The notes under the pieces: generated by a model | Told to the model about the DNA's origin: nothing | Seen by the model: only the letters and a program-made list of their open reading frames with translations | Database searches by the model: none | Assembly (NCBI GenBank): GCA_013399115.1 | Contig: VXAA01005212.1 | Coordinates: forward strand, 194,549 to 258,548 | DNA length: 64,000 bases | Direction: 5' to 3' | Source of the DNA: Anseranas semipalmata | Lineage: Eukaryota; Chordata; Aves; Anseriformes; Anseranatidae | Program-made: the position numbers and the translations under genes | Shown here: positions 13,051 through 24,299 of the stretch, piece after piece | How positions within the stretch are numbered: the first letter of the stretch is position 1 | How the letters are laid out: each line of letters begins with the position of its first letter

Positions 13051-14469
13051 CCTTCCTGTTCTGGGGAGAGGCAGGAGTAGAAAAGCCAAAATCCCAAGAG
13101 AACTACCATAAAGTACTTTGAAGACAGCCTATTTGGAAGGGAAGTTGGGGACACAGCATGTGAAAGCCTGCTCTGATGAAATTTCCAGCCTAATTTTGCC
13201 AAATTTAGGACATTCGCAAATTGGAAATTTTACAGGCACCCAAACCGGAGCTCACTGAATACAAACCTTACATCATAAACCTGAAACACAAGCTGAACAC
13301 GCTGACCTTATGCAGCAGTTGACCAGGCCTCAAGTGCTAGACGGGAGGATTTGGGGAACACTTTGGTATATCACAGAAACCAGGGAAAAGGACCTTTTCC
13401 CAGGCTGCATTATCTAACTATGGAAACCACTGCACCAAAGCTTCTCTAGCATCAGAGAATCAATCACCAGGCTTAGATACCAGTATGGATAATGAGAATA
13501 CACACTTAGGAACAAATGGCTGCAGGATCCTCGTGCTCCAGGGCTAACCCTGGGAGATGCCAGCACGGAAATGTCTCCTTTGAAGGTGGCACAGATGACT
13601 GCCTCCCAGCACACAGGCTCCAGAGCAGTAAGTTCACATCAGAGGTAAAATGCCCAAGAGGATCAGAGGGACTTTGGTAGCACGATGGATTTGCCTGTGT
13701 GGTGAAGGGACATGAAAAACAGATGGCTTTTGCTTGTACTTTCAATTCCACATCAATGATCTGCCAAGTGTGGTTCCTGATTGTGAGCTGCCCCGGGCAG
13801 AAGCAGGCAGGTGTAGGATGACATGACCATAAATATATTAAAATAGAATATACAGAATTGATTTGTATCCAAAGGGAGTTCAAGCCCAGGTGCCTTTTCA
13901 GGGGGAAACCATGTCACTGGGTGATTTTGCAGCTGATTCTTTTGGTTCTGCTAAATTGAAGAAAGCCAACTGACCACTGGCAAGCTTGAAATAGCCAATG
14001 CAGTCTTGAAGCACGGATGAATTTCAGGATTGCTGTAGAGAGCTGGGACTACACAATGCTTCTCCTCTCCCACCAAGGACCAAACTCGCATGGCTCCTCT
14101 CCAGCTGTAATGAGAATAACGTTCCTCGGGTAATACCACAGAGACAACGGCAGCCTGGATTCGCACCGCTTCAGCCGACGTGTGTTTTTGTCAGGGGACC
14201 AGTATCTCAAACTCACACCCCATTTATCAGCCCCTCCTCTCCCATGGGAGCTATTCTGTGGGTGAGGCAGAGGAATTCACTCCAGGTCTCTCGCTCTTCC
14301 CTGCTTCCCATCAGCAGAGTCCTTTTAAAGTGAAAAATAAGGCAACGGCTGGCGATGCATGCATGAGCATTTCTCCCAGCACAGATCTGCTAGTCAGGGA
14401 TACGAAGAGGTGTGATCCTCCACCGATGGAGCTGCTTTGGCAACAATCCCACGTGCAGACACGGTTATA

Positions 14470-14497
14470 CCCCCCCCCCCCCTTTTTTTTTTTTTTT
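14470..14497. repeat. C(13)T(15) double homopolymer
   Basis: Thirteen C followed directly by about fifteen T, so a perfect polypyrimidine run with a base switch in the middle. It produces Pro-Phe runs in plus-strand frames and Lys-Gly runs in minus-strand frames. Lengths of both runs are likely to be unreliable in any assembly. Confidence 0.9.
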
Positions 14498-16964
14498 AAA
14501 CACAAAGATAACGTATTGTGCTGCAAGTCTGTGTCCATACTCAGGCAGACTTTTTCCTGTACATTCTGACAGCACAAAGCAGGGCTGTGTCCAGATGAGG
14601 AGGCGTTCGGTGGGTGTAACAGCCTTTGGTGTCTTATTTTGGGCAGGCGTTCCCAGCACAGCCAAGGCCTCAGAGCTTTGGACTAGATGAACATGACTTA
14701 GATTTATCCCTTAGAATTATCTCAAAACAGCTTACTGAGAAGATATGAGGAAGAGGGGTGAAAACATGATTTTCAGAGGTCTAGTCACACATAAAATTAA
14801 AAGCAACTGTATTTTCAGGTTGCGTTAGCCTCAAGAAAAAGGAAGCAGTAGGTCTTACTCGTGGGGGTATGGTGGATGGATGGATACAGAGAGAGAAAGC
14901 AGATGAAGAGAGAAATAAACACAGCTGAAAGAAATTCTGATTTTTTGATCAAGGGAGTATATTCATGGAACATGGCAGGCGATATTTGCCCAGCTGAACA
15001 CACATCAGTAGCAGCCAGTGCGACCCACAACCGCAACGTGAGAGAAAGCTGCTGGCAGCAGCAGTCCATAAAAAGGACATAAATAATTAGAGTTCTTCTA
15101 AACAAGTTTTAGCTGCTGCTTCTCTTCCTCTATTTAACAGAGAAGGAAGATGGCTCAAAATGATTCAGTGGGAGCTTTTGTCCTGGTAAAGCTCCAAGCA
15201 GAAGATTTGGAAAGAATCAGAGCCCAACTTGTCACCACAAGCTTTGCTGTTCATTGAACATGAGCTGAGCCATGACCTCAGCGAGTCCTGGAAGATTAGC
15301 TTGGTGCATCCTCAAAGCAGCTTTCCTGATGGGAACCCGGTTGTTGACACCCTGAATTGCTTTAAGATGCTGCTGCAATTTTCACATCCTGCCTCGCACT
15401 GCGACGGGTCCCCCGGAGCACTGAACCGGGGTGTTCCTCCAGCAGCGCTGCCCCTTCTGCTTCTCCTCACAGAAGGGGAAAGAGAAACAGCATTACTCTG
15501 CAGATGGGGACTAAACGTTTTTTTTTGTTTTTTAAATGACTCAAGGCAATTTAAATATCCCTCCAGTTGGTGCTGCTATATGAGCAGTTAATTTGGGATC
15601 AGGTCGGGGGTGGCTGGAATGTTATCACCATTTCTTGAGTACCATGGACACGCTTAGACACTTGCCTTCACATCATTTTCCTAGCACAAACAGCCTTCCT
15701 TCCACAATGTAAGGGGAAATACAACACAGCAAAGAAATCAGAAACCCACTGTAAAGAAAGCAGCTGAGATTATGACGCTGGGATTTTTATTTTGAGTTTT
15801 AATGGGAAAACTCCTCAAAGCACCTGACTGATCACAGTTTCTCTTCCACCAAAAAAAAAGAATCTTGTTCTTCTAATCCTTATTTCAGGTAAAGAAACAT
15901 CCAGGAAAAATAAACACAGTGCTCAGCACCTGGACCTTCATCATCTGTCTTCAAACCTCCATGCTTCAGAAGACAGCACAGGGAGAATACCTGTTCTTGC
16001 TGCTGGCCATATCATACTGAAAATCCCCACAGCTCCCCTCCAGCATGAAGACATCCATCAGAAGGAAAGCTATTTTCGATCTGACAGGCAGTCAGGAGTA
16101 GAGCAGGACTGTTACATAAAGCGCCAGTGGGAGTAAACAGGAACATTACTTATAGCCAGAAACGCTTCCATCTCGAGGGACCCTCACTGTACCACACAGG
16201 CTCTGGGATTCCTTGCAGTGATTAAGTACATAGACCAGCTCTTTGGCAGGTATTCAAGACTCCACACCACACACCTGCCCTTCCTCCTGCATGTATTTTC
16301 TGTTTGGATGTGCTTCTGCCAGTGCTATCGGTCTCCTTCCACGGAATTTGTGCTTAGCACATGAAGGTCTTCTCCAGGGGTGGAGTGGCAGACATGTCTT
16401 CGCTTACCAAGGAGCTCTTACAATAATAAATATTTCTCCACTTGAGTACATTGGCCTACTGCGACGTCACACAACCATTATGGCTGTATTCTGATTTGGG
16501 AGCACCTTGTACCCACTCAGCATTTTTCTGACAGAACTGTGCAAGGATAAATGACCACTAGTGCCCGATTACGATGATCTCCAAGATGAAGGACACCCCC
16601 ACCAGGCAGCACTATCTCGTGGCCTGATGGTTATGACACAGAGCAGACACAGGACAGACTCCCTGTCCTTTAGCCAAGTGAATTCTCAAGCTCTCTCGTC
16701 ACGGCCTCCGGTAACAACAGCAGCACATGAAGGAACCACGGGCACCCTGCCTCACTGACCAATGCACCCACACACTATGCCAACCCTCCCAGCTGAAATC
16801 AGCAATCTGTAGGAAACAACCAGCTCGCAGGACCTTAGGAAACACCTTTTCTTACAAAGCGTTATTCTCTTATTGGCTGATGGCACCTCCTTGGCTGGCA
16901 AGAAGAGCGGTGCAGTGGAAGTGCTGTGGAAGGCTGGAGGTGGGCACGAGGTTGGAAGGGGACA

Positions 16965-17135
16965 CAGGTGGCACCAAAGGGATATTCCAAGCCACGTAGT
17001 TGCGCGCTCAGCAGTAAAAACCTGGGGATAGTCTTCCCAAGGTAGCCCTTGTTTGGAGCCTGGCTGGGTATTGGTCTGCTGGTGGGAGGAGGTACCTTTG
17101 CAGCACTTGGGTTTTTTGACTTTTTTATTTTTTTG
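16965..17135 (+). mobile_element. partial avian-type endogenous retrovirus LTR remnant
   Basis: The stretch follows, in order and on the plus strand, words I associate with a common family of bird LTRs: AAAGGGATATTCCA, a GCTCAG followed by an AT-rich TATA-like stretch and CTGGGG, then GGCTGGGTATTGGTC, GCTGGTGGGAGG, a TTTGCAGCACTTG segment and a T-rich block at 17112-17133. This is a diverged solo fragment. I see no internal retroviral region, no second LTR and no clear TG...CA ends or target-site duplication. It is non-coding. The family match is from memory and was not aligned, so the family name and exact ends remain open. Confidence 0.5.
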
Positions 17136-17139
17136 GTAA

Positions 17140-18640
17140 TCACACCTAAAACCAGCCTGTACCAATCAAAAAACACACTTCAGCTGTGTCTCAAACTGCC
17201 CCACATTCTGATTTTTTTCGCACTTTAGAACATGCTAATTCAAATAAATGCAAGCAAATCCCAGGCCCTGGTGTACCTGTAAGGCACCAGAATCCTTTCA
17301 GAAGCTTTCTAGACCCCAACCCTTGAAGTTTAGAACGCAAAGACATGAATTTGCGACAATGGCATTTGTGCTGGATTTGGATTCCCAAAGCCTCCCCTCC
17401 TAGGGATCAAGTCTCTCCAAGACATGAAGGAAGCAGAGGAAGGAAGGAAAAACAACCCTGGGTCTGTAGGGTTTCTGTGTGGCTCTCAGCCATGCCCACC
17501 TCTGGATTTTGTTCTCAAGCACTGAAATACCTCAGGCTGGTCAGATAGGGAGAGCTGTGCTTTTGGAGGCTGTCCAAACCATCCATTAGGCTCCTCTTAA
17601 TGAATAAATGGTTCTGCTTGATTCACAGGCAATGCTGCTGTCTCTGAAAGAAGTTAACCAGAACAGAACCAGGACTAGCACTTACCACTGTGCAAGTGAC
17701 TGGGACCAGTTTGATCAATACTGAAACAAGCGAGCATGGATTTCATTCTGACTGAAATATAAGTTAATCGAGTCTCAAACAGTAGCTTTGCAGAGGCAGA
17801 GAGAATGCTTCTGCAGGTATGCGACCACCCGAACCCCGCGTTTCAAGCACACCCCAGCCTGCAAGCACCCCTACCCCAATTCCTCTCACACACCTCATCT
17901 TTGGGAAGACAGCCTCAGAAAAATCAACTCAAATTCTTTGAAAAGGTCAGCCTTCCCTATCCTTTGTGGCATTTCTTATCCCCTGTTTCTCCACCAGCTT
18001 TGTCAGAGCCACCGGGTTACTGACACACACACTTCCCCCCACCTTCCTCTGCGTATATCGGTGATTAGCAAAATATCAGTGCTTGGGCCCTCTGCAAGAG
18101 CTTCTGCAGCTCCTACAGCATCTTCCCATTGCAGTATCACTGCTGCGCTCCTCCGAGCCAGCTGGGACACCAGCACTGCAGAACGACATCGCAGCCCTGT
18201 GGCTCTCAGCTAAGACAAGTGAAGGCTGCTCAGGCTCCCTCAGGAGCTGCGGCCTCGTCCAGCCTGATTGCAAAAGGATCATTGTCAACAGCTCCAATTA
18301 CCGTCATTTTAACTCTTGCCCCACGGTCATGTATCAAATTACACCAAGTTCCCGAGCAGGGTCCCCATCGCTCTTTCATCCTCTTCCTTCTGCCTTGGCC
18401 TTGCACAAGGTCCTCTCCGCCTGGTGGGACACAAGTTGCACATCTACAAGCCCTCACCAGTAGAGCTATGCACACGAGCAGAGCATGAAGGAGGTGAGTC
18501 ACCAGCACAAGAGCTAGCCATACTTCCAGAAGTGTTTGTGAGCAGCTATTGAGCCCTCCAATGCCAGACCTCAAAAGCCAACTTCGCTTCAGCCAGGCAG
18601 ATGCAAGTCCTGAGGACCTTCGTTAGGGTTATTCAAGGTA
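17140..18640. other. unique non-coding sequence
   Basis: I recognise no gene or repeat. Frames of up to 141 codons at 17788-18213 (+), and overlapping frames at 18083-18574 on both strands, cover a Ser/Ala/Pro-rich GC-moderate stretch and lack any domain signature. Confidence 0.55.
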
Positions 18641-19160
18641 CATCCTTTTGCCTCCAGCACAATTAAACACATATCTGGTCTATCATCTGCAGTGCAAACA
18701 CTGCCTGAGCGCTTCCAGCGCTGACAAATATATTCTTCTATCACTGCTCAATCGCTGTTTGCTCAGTTTAACTCTGTATATATTATAATAGCATTTAAAG
18801 ACAGAGCCAGCCTTCAAAAGCAGATGAATCTGAATTTAACAACAGAGGCATTTTCAGCTCTGAGGTCTGGATGAGAGCACAAAATAACTGAACTTTGTTC
18901 CTGTGGCTTATTACATCATCCGGCCCCTCTTTGACTGAAAATATTTCTATTCCTCATTCCAGCCCATCTGTTCTTCAGAAAACTCCCTCTCTCTATTTAC
19001 TTGAAAAACAACTAACTAGAGGCAAAAGCATTTTTTTTTTTTTTCCAGGGGAAAGTATGTTCATAATTAAGCAAAGAGCATTGCATGTTTATTCCTGCTA
19101 GTATGCACATACACATGTGTGCATGTCTGCCTATTTTTAGTTACACTGTCAAAAGCGGTC
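18640..19160. promoter_or_regulatory. candidate AT-rich conserved non-coding element
   Basis: An AT-rich, CpG-poor stretch with CAATTAAACACATATC, CTGTATATATTATAATAGC and TTCATAATTAAGC. A T-run lies at 19030-19044. Near 19105 there is an imperfect palindrome, TGCACATACACATGTGTGCA. There are no repeats or coding frames. Together with the next two patches it makes a cluster of about 1 kb that looks regulatory. This is inference from composition and motif words. Confidence 0.28.
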
Positions 19161-19189
19161 TAATATTTCACAGCAAGGAGGTCTCCTTG

Positions 19190-19410
19190 ACCCAGAAAAC
19201 ACATCATTATTTCTAATTAGGAAATTAAAAACAAAAAAACAGAATTGTCAAAAAGATCTCTCTGCAGGGGAGCCGTGCTGCGAGATGATGGGACTTTTCC
19301 CTGCAGTTGTGTTTTCCTTAGCATTAATTTACTTTTGTGTGAAAGCCGAGCCCAATGAAACTTGTCAGCCAGCAGGGAAGTACTGATCAGCCCTCACCTT
19401 CGTAAGTGTG
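19190..19410. promoter_or_regulatory. candidate conserved non-coding element with CTAATTAG
   Basis: The patch contains the perfect palindrome CTAATTAG at 19213-19220, a following GAAATTAAAAAC, GCATTAATTTAC near 19321, and CCCAATGAAAC. Dense TAAT-type homeodomain cores in sequence without repeats or open frames suggest an enhancer. Not tested by alignment. Confidence 0.3.
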
Positions 19411-19569
19411 TTGGGGAAGGCATTTCGGGTCTTCTCTCCAGCTGAAAGAGTTTGCTCCTCTAACATAGGTTTATCTCATTCAGTACAGCCTTGCCAGCCT
19501 GTACAGCATGCAAGCTGTGTCTGCCACACACCTTTAGTCCCACTGAAGGAAATCAAGTGAAAGCAGTAC

Positions 19570-19720
19570 AAACCCTTTTCTACTGGTGCAACCCATGATG
19601 TCAATAAATGGATTATTTCCACTAAAATGGGTATTCTCCTCCTAATGCCATCTATGATGTCAAAATGACACTTTCCTCTTCGTCTTCTCTTTCCTTATTA
19701 TAATCACCCCTGGAAGAACA
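19570..19720. promoter_or_regulatory. candidate conserved non-coding element
   Basis: It carries GATGTCAATAAATGGATTA (near 19599), CTAATGCC and TATGATGTCAAAATGAC, with the word TGATGTCAA occurring twice about 60 bases apart, then TTATTATAATCACC. GGATTA is an OTX/bicoid-type core and TGATGTCA is CRE-like. Appearance only. Confidence 0.25.
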
Positions 19721-22700
19721 CTAGTGTGCCATTTGCTTGGTCAGTGCCTGTAATGTGGTGGCTCTCGACCGAGTTTCTGGCCTCAAGGCACAGCTTTGGC
19801 TCACACAGCAGTGGGAGCATGAAGAGAGCTTCATTCACCGTCCTCAGGAAAAACGTCCATGTGCCTCACCCAGGCCATTTGGACAAAAATGCTCTGAAGA
19901 GATCCTAAATGACTCAGGGCCGAGCTCATTTGAAACAATGACTACAGAACCACACACGAAGGGGTAAAGCCCCTTCTAATGACCACGCTGATGAACTCTC
20001 AGAAGCTGAGGGGAAACACTCGTACAGCCCGCTGTCTGACACGGGGAAGCCGCTGGGGCAAGGCTGCCCGCCTCTGGGCTGGCAGGACCCATAGGGACAA
20101 GCTCAGGCTCAGCCGTTCACAACTTCCTTTGGAACAAATTTATTTTTCTCAAGGCGGGGTCAGGGCTGTGTAAGTTCAGACGGTGACACTCGGTCAGGTT
20201 CTTCCTTTGAGCCACGACTCCAAACCAGACAAGAAATTCCACCACATGGGACGCGAGATGCTGTACAACAGCCCAAGCTGGCAGGGTTTCTAGGTAGGGT
20301 TGGAAGAGATCATTCATACTTCATGCTCACCATACCCTTGGTATCTCTATCAAGATCTTTAACACCTACCTAATTCAGTCTCTGATCCATTTAGATCTGT
20401 ACAGGGACCATTAGCAGTTGTATTACAAGAAACTTCACTGATGGCAGTCTATTTTGCTGTTTGTGGTGGATGGAAAATTGCCTCTTTCTAGATATAGGCT
20501 CTATTCAAGAGCTTCTGCGTTGTAATTCACACCTGGTTAAACTTGGAACAGAGAGGTTTCAAAGCAACTACTGAAATAATGATGGAATATAAGACTATAA
20601 AAACGTGAGCAGCAAACCTCTTAAGGTTTGAAGCACCTGAAGCCTGCGTAGATGCAGTACACAAAGAATGGGAAAGAAAGCAGGGATACACAGAGATGAG
20701 ATCACTAGATCTCATGGAAGGAAACGTTCTTGGGGTCTGCTACCCCAAATCCCCACAAATACGAAGCAAAAATAGGTTCAAAACGTAAACCCTTTCTGTG
20801 AATAAAAGGAAAAAGACCTATGACTTCATATTCTGAATGCGGCCACACTGAAATACCAGGTAAGAAATGAGCACGTCTGCCTTCAACCTACCTTGTGCCC
20901 ATTGTTTCCATCTAGAACTAACAGAGCAAATCCCACCCCAGCTGCTGCAGAGCTCATAGGGTGCAGAAGCCAGGCTTCTGCTCAAATGCAGCTTTTGCCA
21001 CGTTTTGTCAGGCTGGCTGTGAAAGGGGCACTTACCAGTTCACTTGGCATTTCATTTGTCAGTATGCAAAGCTGCAAGGATGACTTAAAAGAGCCCAGTT
21101 TGACATTAAGTGCTAGTGACGATGTTATCTGGTGGGATCACTTGTCTGCGACATGCATTTGCCAAATACAGAAAGAATACCCACACTACTGGCTTCTGGA
21201 AAAAAGAAAAACACACACACCCCAACCATTAGGCTTTAAGTCTGCTTTCATGTTGCGAATGAAATGGGTTCATCACGTTCTGCTCTATCCACTGGTGTAC
21301 AAAATGCAAGTGGCTTGCCTTCCTTCCCCTTTTGGCGTGGTCAGAAGACTCCATTACACCCAGGGAGTACATCAGGCAGATAACTACACTCAATCCATTT
21401 AGCTCCACAAAGCAAAGTGGCTGTGCCTGCAACAAATTTCATTTCCCATTCTGAATGAAACGGGTCTTGCAAAGTGTATTATTTCAGAGAAGAGAGTTTA
21501 AAGAAAGTACTTGCCTGCAATCTGTAGGCAGCACAAGTACAGGCAGCAGCCTTGTTTTTGTTTCAAGGCAATTTATTGGCACAAAAGATCTAAGAATTGG
21601 GTCTTTACATTTTCACATCTCCGGGTAGATCAGGTTTCCAGATAAAAATATTTGCTTGTGGAAATCCTTCTCCTTTACTACTGCAGTCCATGGGAACACT
21701 GCCCTTACTTTAACAGGAGTGAAGCAATCTGGTAGTCAAAGACGTTATTCGAAGTCTCTATCCGCTTCCTGACTTGTGCCATCAAAACATTACACCGATT
21801 TGCCCGACTTGTTTTCCCAATCCACCACACCCCGCTGCGGGTGTCCTCCCTGTGTAATTACCCCTCCGGCTTCTAGCACAGCACCGCTCGGGCAGCTTGT
21901 GTAGCCCAGATCAGAGACAAGTAATGCACAGCAGAAGAGAGTGCTTTCTTCTTGCCTGCCTGTAGCTTCCTCTTTCTGCTCGCCTCTGGATAATGTTACT
22001 GAGCTCTGACACCTTCAAGCTCAGCCAGACGGGGCACAACCGATTTCCTGATGTCCTGGAACCCACCCAAGTCGTCCATTAGCCTTGAGTTCACAAATTG
22101 ATACATCTTCCAAAAGGCTCCTGGGCAACACTATTCCCTCTAAAAAGAAGCTAACTTTGGGTAAATGAAAATAAGACTTACAACTTGGGACAGGTGGCGC
22201 GCAGTAAATAACTCAGGTTTTATGAACTGTCACCCATGACTCCACTGGAATGCAGCGACGAGGGGCCCTTGGAGCACTCAGCGCAGGAACTCCCCGTTAG
22301 ATCACTTATTTATGGGCATTGCTGCACGAGGACTGGCTGTGGCTCACGTCTCCACGAAGCCAGGCGCTATCCAAACCCTACGGCAGGTCATCACAGTTTC
22401 GTTACTCTGACAGCGGCAGTCAGTATGGACCTGGGACACATCCTACCAGCATCTCATCCTACAGCTCCCCTGCCAGCTGCTTCATCTGCAGGTGACGGAG
22501 AGCATCGGTGAACTTGTTCTGGGGCTGGCAAGGGAGCCTCAGTTCCTAGTCACAAGGTTGAGTCCTTGACACAACAATCACCATTTTACACCGTTACTGA
22601 ATTCCCTCCAACTGTACAAAGCCAGTAACATTGCACTGCCAAACACGGGGGGTTCTCACCCCTCAATACCTTGCCAGAGCCTCACGATTCACCGTCCACA

Positions 22701-23311
22701 CCTGTCGTCTACAGCACACGTCCCAGATACGTCCCCCCATTGTGCAGCGCAGGCTGGCAGAAGCACATCAGCTCAGGCTTGGCCATATCAAACCAGAGCC
22801 CTGGGGTTTTGCTGCTTCAGAGCCCTCAGTTTGTTCAACACCTAAGAGCTTGTACAGCACTTTCACATGCAACTTCCAGAAATATATTCTTAGTAACACT
22901 GCTGAAAAACTACCTCAAGGGACTGAGCATCACAAATGACCGAGCCTCGCAGAGGGACTGTGCCACTGTCACACCCAGCGTGTGCAGTCCGTGAAGCTGA
23001 GCCATCTGCTTCTCAGCACGCAGAACAGAGCCGACCCTCAGAGACTCTCAGTCCTAGGAGCTGCTGGTGGCACGCGCCGGAGGGGAAAACTTACTTCATG
23101 CTTGTGGGTTTTTACGTCATGGTCAAAAAAATTTCTGCGTCCCCATCTGTTTTTCACTATAAGACATTGATTTTTTGTGGCAAGGGGGGCGTTAATGTGG
23201 GACAGAGGCAGCCCTATAGAACAAAAGCTGCTTAGAATTACCCAATACCATGTCATATAAAGACTGTTACCACCAATAACACATACAGATTGGTGTTGAT
23301 TGCGGTCTGGT

Positions 23312-23330
23312 GTCTCTCTCTCTCTCTCTC
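23312..23330. repeat. (TC)9 microsatellite
   Basis: An uninterrupted TC dinucleotide run followed by G, then short T and C runs, so the polypyrimidine tract extends to about 23343. Confidence 0.9.
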
Positions 23331-24281
23331 GTTTTTTCCCCCCTTCTAGAGGCTTCAATCTTGACTCAAACATACAGATATCTACGTGGTGGGTGAATCA
23401 CCACACCAACAATATGAAAATTACCATGAGCAAAAGTTCTCTGAGCCAACAGTGGAAAAAAAGTTTTTTACCAAAACCACACGAAATGGAGAAAGCAAGA
23501 GAAGCAGTGCCAGGGTGGCTAGCAGCATCCCTGGGAAAACAGCACCCTCGGATGCACGAGCCGGTCGAAACCTTCCCCACAGTCACACCCAACAAGGAGA
23601 TCTGTGTGCATTCGGAGGTCACTTGCTACCAGTTCTGCTGCACCAGGGACAGCAACAGTGCAAATTTCAGCAAGGCTCGATTCAGACAAAGTAGAAACTC
23701 CATCAAAAATAAAATTTTCAAGTTCAATTCATATTTTTTTCCTAGGTCGACATGGATCAACTGACAGCCTAATTCTGCCACCAATTTTGCACAAAAAGGT
23801 ATAGAAAATGCCAGAATTTCACTCATTTTCCGGACGTTATTTGTAGTAGCATGTGATTCTTAACAACCACTCAGATATCTGGTGTCTAATTGTAAAAGTA
23901 GTTTCACAGCTAAATTGTACGAACAAACAGGCAACTTCAAATAACCTTTTAAAGCTGAAATTCAATCTCGCAGACCGGAAGTCCCAAATTTCCAGAATTA
24001 CCTAGAAAGAAACATTGAAAAGAAAAGCCTGCTCAGCTCCAGAATGCTGGGGCTTTCTCCATCAGCTGCAGCCAGCTGTGGCCCCAGCATAGGCTCCACT
24101 TCAGGAACAGAAGAGCTGAGCATCATGGGCCAACCAGACCAAAAACCATGCAGAAGGGTGATCCCCGAAGGAGCTGCTGGTCTGGTGCTTGGGAGATCTG
24201 GGTTTCCCTTCCACCGCTAGTGCTGCTATTCTTCTGTGCTCTCAGCCAGCTGCACAATTAGCGCTTCTGTTGAAGAGAAAA

Positions 24282-24299
24282 GGAAAAAAAAAAAAAAAA
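24282..24299. repeat. poly-A tract
   Basis: About 17-18 A residues following AAAAGG. There is no retroposon body upstream that I can recognise, so it is listed as simple sequence. Confidence 0.85.

Larger units (their letters stand above)
10902..16960. other. unique non-coding sequence with simple-sequence tracts
   Basis: I find no gene. GC-rich parts near 11650-12450 carry overlapping frames of up to 185 codons (minus, 11934-12491) with no domain. Separate simple tracts at 13019 and 14470 are listed on their own. The sequence at 15060-15170 and 15700-15900 is AT-rich but shows no repeat family. Confidence 0.55.

Noticed and set aside
20268..20320. Possible antisense CR1 3' end (GGGTTGGAAGAGATCATT)
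   Set aside because: Only one word matches; the terminal repeat and the rest of the CR1 tail are not recognisable.
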